Shown here: piece after piece, positions 50,664-59,119 of the stretch
How positions within the stretch are numbered: the stretch's first letter is position 1
Layout: each line of letters begins with the position of its first letter
Source: Gluconobacter roseus NBRC 3990
GTDB lineage: Bacteria > Pseudomonadota > Alphaproteobacteria > Acetobacterales > Acetobacteraceae
Reading direction: 5' to 3'
Assembly: GCF_006538885.1 (NCBI RefSeq)
Contig: NZ_BJLY01000001.1
Coordinates: forward strand, 844,409 to 908,408
Length of the DNA: 64,000 nucleotides
The notes under the pieces: generated by a model
Databases searched by the model: none
What the model was told of the DNA's origin: nothing
Seen by the model: the letters and a program-made list of their open reading frames with translations, nothing else
Program-made: the position numbers and the translations under genes

Positions 50664-51074
50664 AAGCATATTTATTGCATAAGTATTTAAAATTTTGTCT
50701 AAAAATACATATTAAATTTCATTTAACTGTTGCGGTGCAAAGGCCGTACGATGGAATAGGTATGCTCTATGATTGGGCGTCTTCTATTTTTTGGTCCTAG
50801 ACGTGGAGGACATCCAGCGAGATATAGCTGCTGATTTCTCAAGGATATATTACACGTTTTGCGGATGGTCTGTCCTAGAAGGATATGCATAAGCACTACG
50901 GCAGGTGAAACCTGGTCTATGTTCGGTTTCGATGGTGAGGTGAACAGGGCGTGTGGAATGTTCGGCTGCAAATCCTTGCCGATCCCGGTGTACCAGCCGA
51001 ATGTCTTGTCCGACTTCCGAAAGGGTGAGAAACAGGTTCAAACGTCACCCTCACAGATGGATAGTCAGGTTCCC
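50664..51074. other. Intergenic region at the right edge of the AT-rich patch
   Basis: About 410 bases. Composition returns to the chromosomal average near 50740-50780. Open frames on both strands (for example 50723-50971 minus, and the plus frame that runs into the nuclease gene) have no recognisable family sequence; they may be remnants of a broken gene or mobile element, but I could not name one. Confidence 0.35.
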
Positions 51075-51977
51075 ATGCATTTTCGTCATCTATGTGCGTC
51101 CCTGATTGGGGCCGGTACGATTGCTTTTTCATCCAGCGCGTTTGCCTGGGGCCCTTACGGTCATGCGATTGTGGCAGACATCGCTCAGGAGCGGCTGACG
51201 CCGCAGGCCCAGAAAGCTGCGACGGCGCTGCTGGCGCTGGAGAACCATCAGACGCTTGATCAGGTTGCCTCCTGGCCCGATACGATCGGCCATGTGCCCA
51301 AGAAAAAGGGTGGCCTGCCCGAGACGCTGAAATGGCACTATGTCGATATTGACGTGTCCCATCCGGCCTATGAGCAGACGCGGGACTGCCCGGATGGTGA
51401 ATGTGTCGTCGAGAAACTGCCTGAAGAGATCAAGGTCCTCGCCGATACACATGCATCCTCGCAGGAGCGTCTGGTCGCGCTGAAATGGGTGGTGCATCTG
51501 ATGGGTGACATCCATCAGCCGCTGCATGCTGCCGAGCGCAACAAGGATATGGGTGGGAACGCCATCCGCCTGACCTATTTCGGCAATAACGCCAACGGCC
51601 ACATGAACCTGCACTCTCTGTGGGACGAGGGCGTGATCGACCATGAGGCGGATCTGCATGTTGGCCCGTTCTATAGCATCGACGCCTCCCGCGCGAAGAA
51701 GGAGGCCGACCGTCTTGGCGCTCTGATCACGCCGGATGAGACGAAGTACTGGGTGCAGGATCTGGACGGCGGCGATGTTTACAGCGCGACCGTTGACTGG
51801 GCCGATGAGAGCCATTCGCTGGCTCGCAGTGTGGCCTATGGTGCGCTTCCAGCCAACAAGGGCGCCGATATCGGCAAGGACTACACCGCGCTGACCTGGC
51901 CGATCATGGAACTGCGTCTGGAACAGGCTGGCGTGCGTCTGGCTGCCGTCCTCAACACCGCCCTGAACGGTGGCTGA
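51075..51977 (+). CDS. S1/P1-family zinc nuclease, exported
   Basis: 300 aa. Signal peptide MHFRHLCASLIGAGTIAFSSSAFA, with the mature protein starting at WGPYGH: the N-terminal Trp and following His are zinc ligands in S1/P1 nucleases. Other ligands follow: SWPDTIG, WHYVDID, LKWVVHLMGDIHQPLHAAERNKDMGGNAI (HxxxD and HPLH-like) and NLHSLWDEGVID. It would cut single-stranded DNA/RNA in the periplasm. The ATG at 51075 matches the signal peptide; frame open upstream to 50859 is not used in my reading. Adjacent to the AT-rich patch but of normal composition. Confidence 0.9.
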   Translation: MHFRHLCASLIGAGTIAFSSSAFAWGPYGHAIVADIAQERLTPQAQKAATALLALENHQTLDQVASWPDTIGHVPKKKGGLPETLKWHYVDIDVSHPAYEQTRDCPDGECVVEKLPEEIKVLADTHASSQERLVALKWVVHLMGDIHQPLHAAERNKDMGGNAIRLTYFGNNANGHMNLHSLWDEGVIDHEADLHVGPFYSIDASRAKKEADRLGALITPDETKYWVQDLDGGDVYSATVDWADESHSLARSVAYGALPANKGADIGKDYTALTWPIMELRLEQAGVRLAAVLNTALNGG

Positions 51978-52001
51978 GAACGGTCTCTGTGTGGATGGAT
52001 G

Positions 52002-53513
52002 TCAGGATTTCTGCGTCCATCCTCCACCCAGTGCCCGGTACAGATGGGCCACGGAAACAGATACGCCGGCGCTGGATTCAGCCAGTGCGCTCCGGCTCGA
52101 CAGAAGGGCATTCTGCGTCGTCAGGACGTTAAGGAAGTCTCCCGCACCCTGACTGTACTGAAGCTGCGCGATATGTACGGCGGTCTCGTCTTCTGAAACC
52201 GTCTCTTCCAAGCGGTGCCGGCGCTCCTGCGCGGCACTCAGATCCGCCATGGAATCATCAACTTCTTCCCAGGCTTTCAGAAGCGTGCGCTGCAAGGCAA
52301 TCGCCGCTTCCTTCTGCTGGGCCCGGCGCAGATGAAGCTGTCCGGTCAGGCGTCCGCCCTCGAACAGGGGCAGCGTCATGGTCGGGCCGAACCCGTACTG
52401 ACGGGACGCCCATGAGCCCAAACCACTGAACTGCAATGCCTGAATATCCAGACTGCCCGAGAGCGTTACACGCGGGAAGAAGTCCGCGACCGCCACGCCG
52501 ATACTGGCCGTTGCGGCATGGAGATGATCTTCTGCGGCCCGCACGTCCGGACGGCGCTCGGCCAGTTCGGAGGGCAGACCAACCGGAATGATATCGGGAA
52601 CGGGGGGGATCGTCTGGGACGATCCAAGTTTGTCCTTCAACGCGCCGGGCTCGCGCGCCGTGAGGAAGCTTAGCGCGTTCACGAGATGCACTTCCTGACT
52701 TTTCAGGACCGGAAGACGCGCCTCGAAGCCATGCATCTGCCCGCGGGAATAGGCGACATCGAGCTTCGTTGCCGTGCCCTGTGCGAAACGCAGTTCCGTC
52801 AGCTTCACGCTGTGGCGGGCGATATCGATGCTCTGTTGGGTGATGCCGATCTGCGTCTGGATGTTGCGCAGGTTCAGATAATCCTGCGCGGTTTCGGCCA
52901 TGAGCGAAACCAGCACATCGCGGCGCAGTTCGTCTGTCTCATGCATGGCCGCTGTTGCAGCCTCAACCTGCCGGCGGACATGTCCCCAGAAATCAACTTC
53001 CCAGGATGCGCTCAACCCGTATTGCGGCAGGTTGAATGACGGATTTCCTTTTGCACCATCCGCTGCAGCCGGACCGAACCCCTGTTCACCACTGGCGATC
53101 TCGCCCGGACCGGCCTGCTGCATGGTCCCCAGAAGGCCGAGAATACCGTTCGTGCTGGCGCGCTCGCGGGCATAGGAGGCGGCACCTTCCATATGGGGCA
53201 TCTGGGCCGCACTGGCGATCTTCCGTTCAGCCTGACTTTCGGTGAAATGCAGGGCCGCTTCACGCAGATCGAGGTTATTGCGCGCCACATCCTCTTCCAG
53301 CGCCGTCAGCGTCGGGTCACGATAGATGCGCCACCACTGCGCCTCGATGGCAGACGTTTCCTGCGGATGGCTCGCAGCAGGGGCGAGGCTCTGGTGCCAA
53401 TGGGCCGGCGCATGCGGATCGGGACGATGATAATCCGGACCCACCGTGCAGGCGGACAGCGCGGTCAGGGCCAGAAGAAAGCAGCGGGAAGGCCGGAACA
53501 GGGAAGAGCTCAT
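52002..53513 (-). CDS. Outer-membrane efflux lipoprotein (NodT family)
   Basis: 503 aa with signal and lipobox (FLLALTALSAC, Cys22), then two OEP repeats: DPTLTALEEDVARNNLDLREAALHFTESQAERKIASAAQMPH and LPSELAERRPDVRAAEDHLHAATASIGVAVADFFPRVTLSGSL, the usual RRPDVRAAE signature. It is the outer-membrane channel of the EmrAB-type exporter upstream; its ATG overlaps the emrA stop (ATGA at 53510-53513). Confidence 0.92.
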   Translation of the reverse strand: MSSSLFRPSRCFLLALTALSACTVGPDYHRPDPHAPAHWHQSLAPAASHPQETSAIEAQWWRIYRDPTLTALEEDVARNNLDLREAALHFTESQAERKIASAAQMPHMEGAASYARERASTNGILGLLGTMQQAGPGEIASGEQGFGPAAADGAKGNPSFNLPQYGLSASWEVDFWGHVRRQVEAATAAMHETDELRRDVLVSLMAETAQDYLNLRNIQTQIGITQQSIDIARHSVKLTELRFAQGTATKLDVAYSRGQMHGFEARLPVLKSQEVHLVNALSFLTAREPGALKDKLGSSQTIPPVPDIIPVGLPSELAERRPDVRAAEDHLHAATASIGVAVADFFPRVTLSGSLDIQALQFSGLGSWASRQYGFGPTMTLPLFEGGRLTGQLHLRRAQQKEAAIALQRTLLKAWEEVDDSMADLSAAQERRHRLEETVSEDETAVHIAQLQYSQGAGDFLNVLTTQNALLSSRSALAESSAGVSVSVAHLYRALGGGWTQKS

Positions 53514-54586
53514 TTCCAGAGATACCGCTCGTCATGGGCATGAATGCCTTCAGTCGTGGAGGACGTATCGATCCGTGCTTCGACCGACATGCCAACGCGC
53601 ACCTTTTCCGCCAGAGGCTGGCCGGGATCGAAGGTCAGCTTGACCGGAACGCGTTGCACGACTTTGGTGAAGTTACCCGTCGCATTGTCCGGCTGAATGG
53701 CCGCGAAGGCCACACCCGTCGCCGGGGCCAGACTGTCCACATGCGCCTTGAGCGGATGGCCGGGGAACGTATCGACCCAGATCGTCGCACTCTGGCCGGT
53801 CTGGACCTTCGTCAGCTGCGTTTCCTGAAAATTCGCCAGCACATAGGCCTTGCGGACCGGCACGACTGCCAGCAGTCCCGTGCCCGGATGGACATAGGCA
53901 CCAACGCGCACGCCACGCTCGCCGACCACGCCATCTACGGGGGCAGGAATGGTGCAGTAGGACAGGTTCAGTTCGGCCTGATGCTCTGCGCTCTGGGCCT
54001 TCAGAAGCGCACCTTGTGCCTTTTCAAGCTGGGCTTTCAGCACTGCGATCTGCTGTTCAGCCGTGCTGGTTTCGGCCTTGTCGCGAGCGAGGGCGGCGAC
54101 GGCTTCAAGCTGCCGGGCTTCCGCGCCCTGCTGCTGCTCGATCGTGCTGGCCCCACCGGCCGAGAGATTGCGATATCGCGCCGCATTCTGCCGCGCAAAG
54201 ACCAGTGCGGCCTCGTCGGATTGAACGGTATATTTCGCCGCATCGACGATGGAGCCCTGACGGTCCAGCAGGGCCTGAAGGTTGTCCACATCGCCCTGCG
54301 CTGCGGCGGTGTCACCATGGGCGGCTCCCAAAGCCGCGCGGTAGTCGTCGTCCTCGATATGGGCGAGTTCTTCCCCGGCATGGACGTATTCGTTGTCCTC
54401 TGCCAGCACACGGTCGATACGCCCGGAGACTTTCGGGGCCACAGTCGTGAAATCGGCCGTGACATAGGCGTCGTTGGTTTCCTGACGGATGCCGTCACCC
54501 ACGAAGAAGCGGTCAGCCGTCCAGGCCAGACCCGTCAGGACAATGACCGCACATCCGGCCAGGAGAAGGGGTTTTCCGTAAATCAT
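53510..54586 (-). CDS. emrA: EmrA-like HlyD-family membrane fusion protein
   Basis: 358 aa. One membrane anchor (LLLAGCAVIVLTGLAW), then DAYVTADFTTVAPKVSGRIDRVLAEDNEYVHAGEELAHIEDDDYRAAL (first lipoyl half), a long coiled-coil, YCTIPAPVDGVVGERGVRVGAYVHPGTGLLAVVP (second half) and VRKAYVLANFQETQLTKVQTGQSATIWVDTFPG. The NFQETQL and VDTFPG motifs are typical of EmrA. It links EmrB to the outer-membrane lipoprotein. Confidence 0.92.
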   Translation of the reverse strand: MIYGKPLLLAGCAVIVLTGLAWTADRFFVGDGIRQETNDAYVTADFTTVAPKVSGRIDRVLAEDNEYVHAGEELAHIEDDDYRAALGAAHGDTAAAQGDVDNLQALLDRQGSIVDAAKYTVQSDEAALVFARQNAARYRNLSAGGASTIEQQQGAEARQLEAVAALARDKAETSTAEQQIAVLKAQLEKAQGALLKAQSAEHQAELNLSYCTIPAPVDGVVGERGVRVGAYVHPGTGLLAVVPVRKAYVLANFQETQLTKVQTGQSATIWVDTFPGHPLKAHVDSLAPATGVAFAAIQPDNATGNFTKVVQRVPVKLTFDPGQPLAEKVRVGMSVEARIDTSSTTEGIHAHDERYLWK

Positions 54587-54602
54587 GTTCGAGGCAGGTC
54601 CG

Positions 54603-56279
54603 TCAGTGTGCGGTGGCGGGAATGGAGGAGGGGGCCGGTTCGGGATCCGGTTCGCGGGCCGCGGCAGGGATGGGGGGAGCGGGTCCCTTGCCGGGCGGAT
54701 AGACCCGTTTCGGCAGCACGGCGGTCAGCGCGACATAGAAGATGCAGATGCACATCACGACGAAATAGATGTCCACCAGCGCCAGCGTGATCGACTGTTC
54801 GTGCAGATAGGTGTGGAAGATCTGAAGCGTATTGCGCGCCACATGATCGCTGTCGGGCGAGGTGTTGCTGATGGCGGCATGGATCGGATCGCCCATGCCC
54901 GAGAGCGACGTGGCGTTATTGCCCGCCCGGTCCAGAAGCATGGTGGAATGATACTGTTCACGGCGGCGCAGCAGGATTTCGAAAATGGCGGTTGCGAATG
55001 CATTGGCCATGCCTTTGAGCATGTTCACCATGCCCGAAATGAACGGTCCGTCCGCCGGGCCAAGGGACATGGTCGCCAGCATCAGCACCGGGATCACGAC
55101 CATCGGCTGGCCGAAAATCTGAAGCCCCTGCATGACATAAAAATTGTCCCGTACCCAGTCGGGAGTCAGCCAGGTTCCAAGGAACGCCGAGAGCGCCAGA
55201 CATGACATACCGAAGGCCAGCACATAGCGGCAGTCCACCCGCGCGGAGTTGCAGAGCGCTGCCGTCAACGGAAGCATGATGAGCTGGGGCAGAGCCACCG
55301 TCAGTGCAACCGGGGCCGCCTGGATCGGCCGGTATCCGCGCACGGCTTCCAGATACGTCATCGGCACTTCGAGCATCAGCCCGCAGATAATGAGCACCGC
55401 CACCAGTGTGAGGAGTGACATCGTGATGTTGCGGTTCTTCCAGTACTGAAGCCGGAAAAACGGGCTGTGATGATGCCATTCATGGAACAGGAACCCCACG
55501 AACAGCGCACCACCCCAGAATGTCAGATGGGAAATGATAGGCGAGCGGAACCAGTCCAGCCGGTCCCCCTGATACAGCACGGTTACGACGCATATGATGG
55601 ATGGCACGCCAATGAAGAAGCCGCGCCAGTTGAACTTTTTGAACCGTTCGAGATGCACAGGGTCGCGCGGCAACCCATAGGCCATCATGGCGATGGCGAT
55701 GATGCTGAAGGGAATGACCTCCCAGTACAGCCAGCGCCAGCCCACATGTTCGAACCACATCGCCTCCAGCGGGCCGCCCAGATTGGGGCCGAAAGTGGCG
55801 CTCATCGCATAGCCACCAATGCCAAAAACCTTGATGGGTGGCGGCAGGTATTTGAGCATCACCGTCATCAGGACGGGCGGGAGGCACCCGGCACTCAGTC
55901 CCTGCGCTGCGCGAAGAAAACACAGCGAGATCATGTCCGGCATGAAGGGCAGGGGGATCGACAGCATGGCGAGGACAGCCGTCATGAAGATCGAGAAGCG
56001 GTAGATCGAGAACGTCATGTAGAACCAGGGCGTGAATGCCATGGCCGCGATGTTGAAGGACTCATAGATCGAGGTGAACCACGTCCCCTCGTCATGCCCG
56101 ATATGCATCGCACCCCGGATGTCGGTGAGGCCGATTTCCGTGATGTGTTCATTGAATCCAGCCACATGGACGGCCAGCAGCATTCCCAGACAGCCAATGA
56201 TCGTCCGCATACCGAAAGGCGGGATATATGAAGGCTGGGCAGGTGGCGCGCCTGCGGTCGGTGAAGCTGCTGGGTCCAT
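54603..56279 (-). CDS. emrB: MFS drug exporter, DHA2 family (EmrB-like)
   Basis: About 558 aa, 14 membrane segments expected. MFS signatures: EIGLTDIRGAMHIGHDEGTWFTSIYESFNIAAMAFTPWF and FLRAAQGLSAGCLPPVLMTVMLKYLPPPIKVFGIGGYAMSATFGPNLGGPLEAMWFEHVGWRWLYW, the long DHA2 loop C. The start at 56279 (MDPAASPTAG) follows GGAAGAGA; 7 codons more are open upstream. First gene of emrB-emrA-OMF; divergent from a LysR gene that likely controls it. Substrate unknown. Confidence 0.92.
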   Translation of the reverse strand: MDPAASPTAGAPPAQPSYIPPFGMRTIIGCLGMLLAVHVAGFNEHITEIGLTDIRGAMHIGHDEGTWFTSIYESFNIAAMAFTPWFYMTFSIYRFSIFMTAVLAMLSIPLPFMPDMISLCFLRAAQGLSAGCLPPVLMTVMLKYLPPPIKVFGIGGYAMSATFGPNLGGPLEAMWFEHVGWRWLYWEVIPFSIIAIAMMAYGLPRDPVHLERFKKFNWRGFFIGVPSIICVVTVLYQGDRLDWFRSPIISHLTFWGGALFVGFLFHEWHHHSPFFRLQYWKNRNITMSLLTLVAVLIICGLMLEVPMTYLEAVRGYRPIQAAPVALTVALPQLIMLPLTAALCNSARVDCRYVLAFGMSCLALSAFLGTWLTPDWVRDNFYVMQGLQIFGQPMVVIPVLMLATMSLGPADGPFISGMVNMLKGMANAFATAIFEILLRRREQYHSTMLLDRAGNNATSLSGMGDPIHAAISNTSPDSDHVARNTLQIFHTYLHEQSITLALVDIYFVVMCICIFYVALTAVLPKRVYPPGKGPAPPIPAAAREPDPEPAPSSIPATAH

Positions 56280-56355
56280 GGAGTCTCTTCCGTTTCCCAA
56301 AAGCCCCTATCCGGAGTGTATGGGTCCGAAAACCCACATTTGCAGCAAGTGACGT

Positions 56356-56395
56356 TTCCATTTTTCGGAAGGGTTCAGGAAACCCTTCCATTTTT
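56356..56395. promoter_or_regulatory. Candidate LysR operator between emrB and lysR
   Basis: Perfect inverted repeat GGAAGGGTT-CAGGA-AACCCTTCC (56367-56389), with the 10-base TTCCATTTTT directly repeated at 56356-56365 and 56386-56395. It sits in the 166-base divergent promoter region, as expected for a LysR-type regulator that controls the exporter and itself. Confidence 0.55.
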
Positions 56396-56445
56396 ACACG
56401 AATGCGTGAAAATGGGCCTGAAACCCGCAGGAAACGGAGTGCGTA

Positions 56446-57420
56446 ATGGCGAAGCGAACCGATAGCCACAGACGCTACGATCTCGATCTTCTGCGCTATC
56501 TTCAGGTTCTGGTGGAAGAAGAGAGCGTCTCACAGGCTGCTCGACGCCTGAAGGTGAGCGACGCCGCCATGAGCCGTCATCTCACCACGCTCCGGACAGT
56601 GTTCGGAGACCCGATTTTGGTTCTGTCGGGGCGGCGCATGATGGCGACGACCTTCGCCAACCGGATCCGCGACAGAGTGCAGAGTATCGTGCGCGACGCC
56701 GATGCGCTGGTGAATGACAGCGAAACGCTGAACCTGAAGCATCTTTCACCTCGTTTCACGATCCGCGCCAATGACCTGATCGTCGGTGCCTTTGGGAACG
56801 CCATCCTGATGGCTCTGAAACAGGACTGTCCCGGTTGCAGCATCGTTTTCTCGCCCGAGACGGAAGAGCCGGCCAGCGAGGCCCTGCGCAACAGCCGGAT
56901 CGACCTCTATGTGGGCGCCACGGACGATCTGCGCCCTGAAATCATGCGCCAGACCCTGTTCCTGACATCATTCCGCGCCATGGTCCGCGAGGGGCATCCC
57001 ATTTTTGCGCGCGGCATTACCCCGCAGACGCTGGTCGATTACGACCATATCAGCGTCTCCCGCAAAGGCCGGCCCTATGGCCCGATCGACGCCATCCTCA
57101 AGGAACGCTACGGCCTAACTCGCCCCATCGCGATGGTCGTGCCGACCTACCATTCCATGATCGAGACCATGCGCGAGACAGACATGATCCTGCCGTTGCC
57201 CGATATCGTCATTGACCGCCTGCCGCTTTCCCAGATCCAGCTTGAGGCTTTTGATTTTCCGTTCGAGCTGCCGCCTGTTACGTCCTTTCAGGCCTGGCAT
57301 CCCCGGGTGGATACGGATGGGGTTCACCGCTGGCTGCGCGATACGGTCTTTCAGGTCATCCGACGCGAACTCGTCCGGTTCAGGGGTGAAGGCAACGGAC
57401 CAGCATTACCGGGCGCCTGA
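56446..57420 (+). CDS. LysR-family regulator, divergent from the EmrAB operon
   Basis: 324 aa. N-terminal HTH: RYDLDLLRYLQVLVEEESVSQAARRLKVSDAAMSRHLTTLRTVFGDPILVLSGRRMMATTFA (about residues 9-72). The effector domain has RIDLYVGATDDLRPEIMRQTLFLTSFRAMVREGHPI and VPTYHSMIETMRETDMILPLPDIV. This NodD/PcpR-like subgroup often responds to aromatic inducers and controls adjacent EmrAB exporters. It converges with a second LysR gene 21 bases downstream. Confidence 0.9.
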   Translation: MAKRTDSHRRYDLDLLRYLQVLVEEESVSQAARRLKVSDAAMSRHLTTLRTVFGDPILVLSGRRMMATTFANRIRDRVQSIVRDADALVNDSETLNLKHLSPRFTIRANDLIVGAFGNAILMALKQDCPGCSIVFSPETEEPASEALRNSRIDLYVGATDDLRPEIMRQTLFLTSFRAMVREGHPIFARGITPQTLVDYDHISVSRKGRPYGPIDAILKERYGLTRPIAMVVPTYHSMIETMRETDMILPLPDIVIDRLPLSQIQLEAFDFPFELPPVTSFQAWHPRVDTDGVHRWLRDTVFQVIRRELVRFRGEGNGPALPGA

Positions 57421-57441
57421 AGAAGGATCTGGGAATTGCGT

Positions 57442-58359
57442 TCATAGATTTTCCCGAAGTGGTTCCAGATAGGCCTGAAGGCGTGGCACCACGAAGTCCA
57501 GAAACACTCGGATGCGCTGGGGAACACGTTTGCCACCCTGATAGAGCGCGTGGATTTCCTCTTCATCCCGCGTTCCGCTTTCCGACAGAACCTCGACCAG
57601 CCGTCCTGCCGCCAGATCCTCACGCACATGGTATTCCGCCAGCCGCGCCAGTCCGGCACCGTGAACGGCTGCCCGCCGAACGGTCTCGCCATTATTGGCG
57701 AGCAAAGGTCCCCGCACGATCCGATCCACGATCCTTCCGCGCTCCTGCAACGGCCAGACCGGAGCCGCCCGGCGGAAATTGAATCCCAGACAGCGATGAT
57801 GTTCCAGATCATCCACAGTTTCAGGCCGCCCAAACCGCTCCAGATAATCCGGCGTCCCCACGATAAGCCGCGGCACGGTCCCCAGATGCCGGGCGGTGAG
57901 GCTGGAATCCTGAAGTTTTCCAACGCGGAAGGCGATATCCGTCCGGTCCAGATACAGATCCGCCATTTCATCCGACAGTGACAGATCCAGCAGAATATCC
58001 GGATATGCCGCCCAGAACGCCGGTAGCAATGGCTCCAGCGCCAGCGTTCCGAATGCCACGGAGGCGTTGATTCGCACCGTCCCTTTGAGCTGCACGGTTT
58101 TCTTGGACAGAAAACCTTCCATGTCATCCAGCTCTGCGATCAGGGCCTGCGCCCGGTCGTAATAGGCCAAACCTTCAGGTGTCACTGACAGCCGCCGTGT
58201 CGAGCGCTCCACAAGACGCACGCCCAGACGGTTCTCCACCCGCCCGATCAGCTTGCTGACCGTGGACGGCGTAGTCATGGACAGGCGGGCGGCTTCGGAA
58301 AAGCTTCCGCTTTCCACGACGCGGAGAAAGATTTTCATTTCGCCGAAACGGTTATCCAT
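57442..58359 (-). CDS. LysR-family regulator, divergent from the quinone reductase gene
   Basis: 305 aa. HTH: MKIFLRVVESGSFSEAARLSMTTPSTVSKLIGRVENRLGVRLVERSTRRLSVTPEGLAYYDRAQALIAEL; effector domain with VRINASVAFGTLALEPLLPAFWAAYPDILLDLSLSDEMADLYLDRTDIAFRVGKLQDSSL, the CrgA/AaeR-like (PBP2_CrgA) subgroup. The start MDNRFGEM (58359) leaves the inverted repeat at 58372-58390 in the promoter instead of in the coding region, so it is preferred to 58425. It likely controls the divergent mdaB-like gene. Confidence 0.9.
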   Translation of the reverse strand: MDNRFGEMKIFLRVVESGSFSEAARLSMTTPSTVSKLIGRVENRLGVRLVERSTRRLSVTPEGLAYYDRAQALIAELDDMEGFLSKKTVQLKGTVRINASVAFGTLALEPLLPAFWAAYPDILLDLSLSDEMADLYLDRTDIAFRVGKLQDSSLTARHLGTVPRLIVGTPDYLERFGRPETVDDLEHHRCLGFNFRRAAPVWPLQERGRIVDRIVRGPLLANNGETVRRAAVHGAGLARLAEYHVREDLAAGRLVEVLSESGTRDEEEIHALYQGGKRVPQRIRVFLDFVVPRLQAYLEPLRENL

Positions 58360-58371
58360 CAGCTTTCCGAT

Positions 58372-58390
58372 CTGTGAAACTTCTTCACAG
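58372..58390. promoter_or_regulatory. Inverted repeat in lysR/mdaB divergent promoter
   Basis: CTGTGAA-ACTTC-TTCACAG, perfect 7-base arms with a 5-base spacer, 13 bases upstream of the lysR start and 101 bases upstream of the mdaB-like start; fits a LysR box (T-N11-A). Confidence 0.5.
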
Positions 58391-58490
58391 GTTTTGTGCA
58401 GCCTGAAACAATTATCAAGAGACATTTATCGGTTCATGATGACCCTCAAACAGTCACATCCCCGATGCCTGACAGAATGGACATGCACTC

Positions 58491-59081
58491 ATGACAAGAA
58501 TTCTTCTCCTGAATGGCGGCAAGGCGTTTGCCCATTCCCACGGACGGCTGAACGACACGCTGCAGGCTCTGGCAGCAGATATTCTGCCCAAGAGCGGCCA
58601 TGAAATCCGCCAGACGAAAATCGACGATGGCTATGACGTGGAGCAGGAAGTCGAAAACTTCATGTGGGCTGATCTGGTTATCTACCAGTGCCCCGGCTGG
58701 TGGATGGGTGTGCCCTGGACCGTCAAGAAATACATGGACGAGGTTCTGACGGCCGGGCACGGAAAGCTCTACGCCAATGATGGCCGCAGCCGGTCCCGTC
58801 CCGACCGCAAATATGGCTCGGGCGGCCTGGTACAGGGCAAGCACTACATGCTGTCCGTCACCTGGAATGCACCGGAAGAGGCCTTCACGGATCCGAAGCA
58901 GTTCTTTGAAGGACGTGGCGTGGACGGGGTCTATTTTCCGTTCCACAAGGCCCATGAGTTTCTGGGTATGTCTGCGCTGCCAACTTTTCTGGCTACAGAC
59001 GTGATGAAGGCACCAAATGTAGATGCCACTCTCGCGGCCTATCGTCAGCACCTGCAGGATGTCGTCGGTACGGCATCCTGA
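58491..59081 (+). CDS. mdaB: NAD(P)H:quinone reductase, MdaB-like flavodoxin fold
   Basis: 196 aa. Flavodoxin_2 fold: ILLLNGGKAFAHSHGRLNDTLQALAADIL (phosphate-binding), DLVIYQCPGWWMGVPWTVKKYMDEVLTAGHGKLYANDGRS and KHYMLSVTWNAPEEAF, ending in FHKAHEFLGMSALPTF, all as in MdaB. It reduces quinones by two electrons with NADPH and protects against redox cyclers. It diverges from a CrgA-type LysR gene, the usual partner of such reductases. Confidence 0.9.
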   Translation: MTRILLLNGGKAFAHSHGRLNDTLQALAADILPKSGHEIRQTKIDDGYDVEQEVENFMWADLVIYQCPGWWMGVPWTVKKYMDEVLTAGHGKLYANDGRSRSRPDRKYGSGGLVQGKHYMLSVTWNAPEEAFTDPKQFFEGRGVDGVYFPFHKAHEFLGMSALPTFLATDVMKAPNVDATLAAYRQHLQDVVGTAS

Positions 59082-59119
59082 GCAGACAAGGGGGCAAGCC
59101 TGTAAGCTGCCCCTGACGT

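Noticed and set aside
50723..51041. Frames on both strands right of the AT-rich island, possible mobile element remnants
   Set aside because: I could not match any transposase motif and found no terminal repeats.
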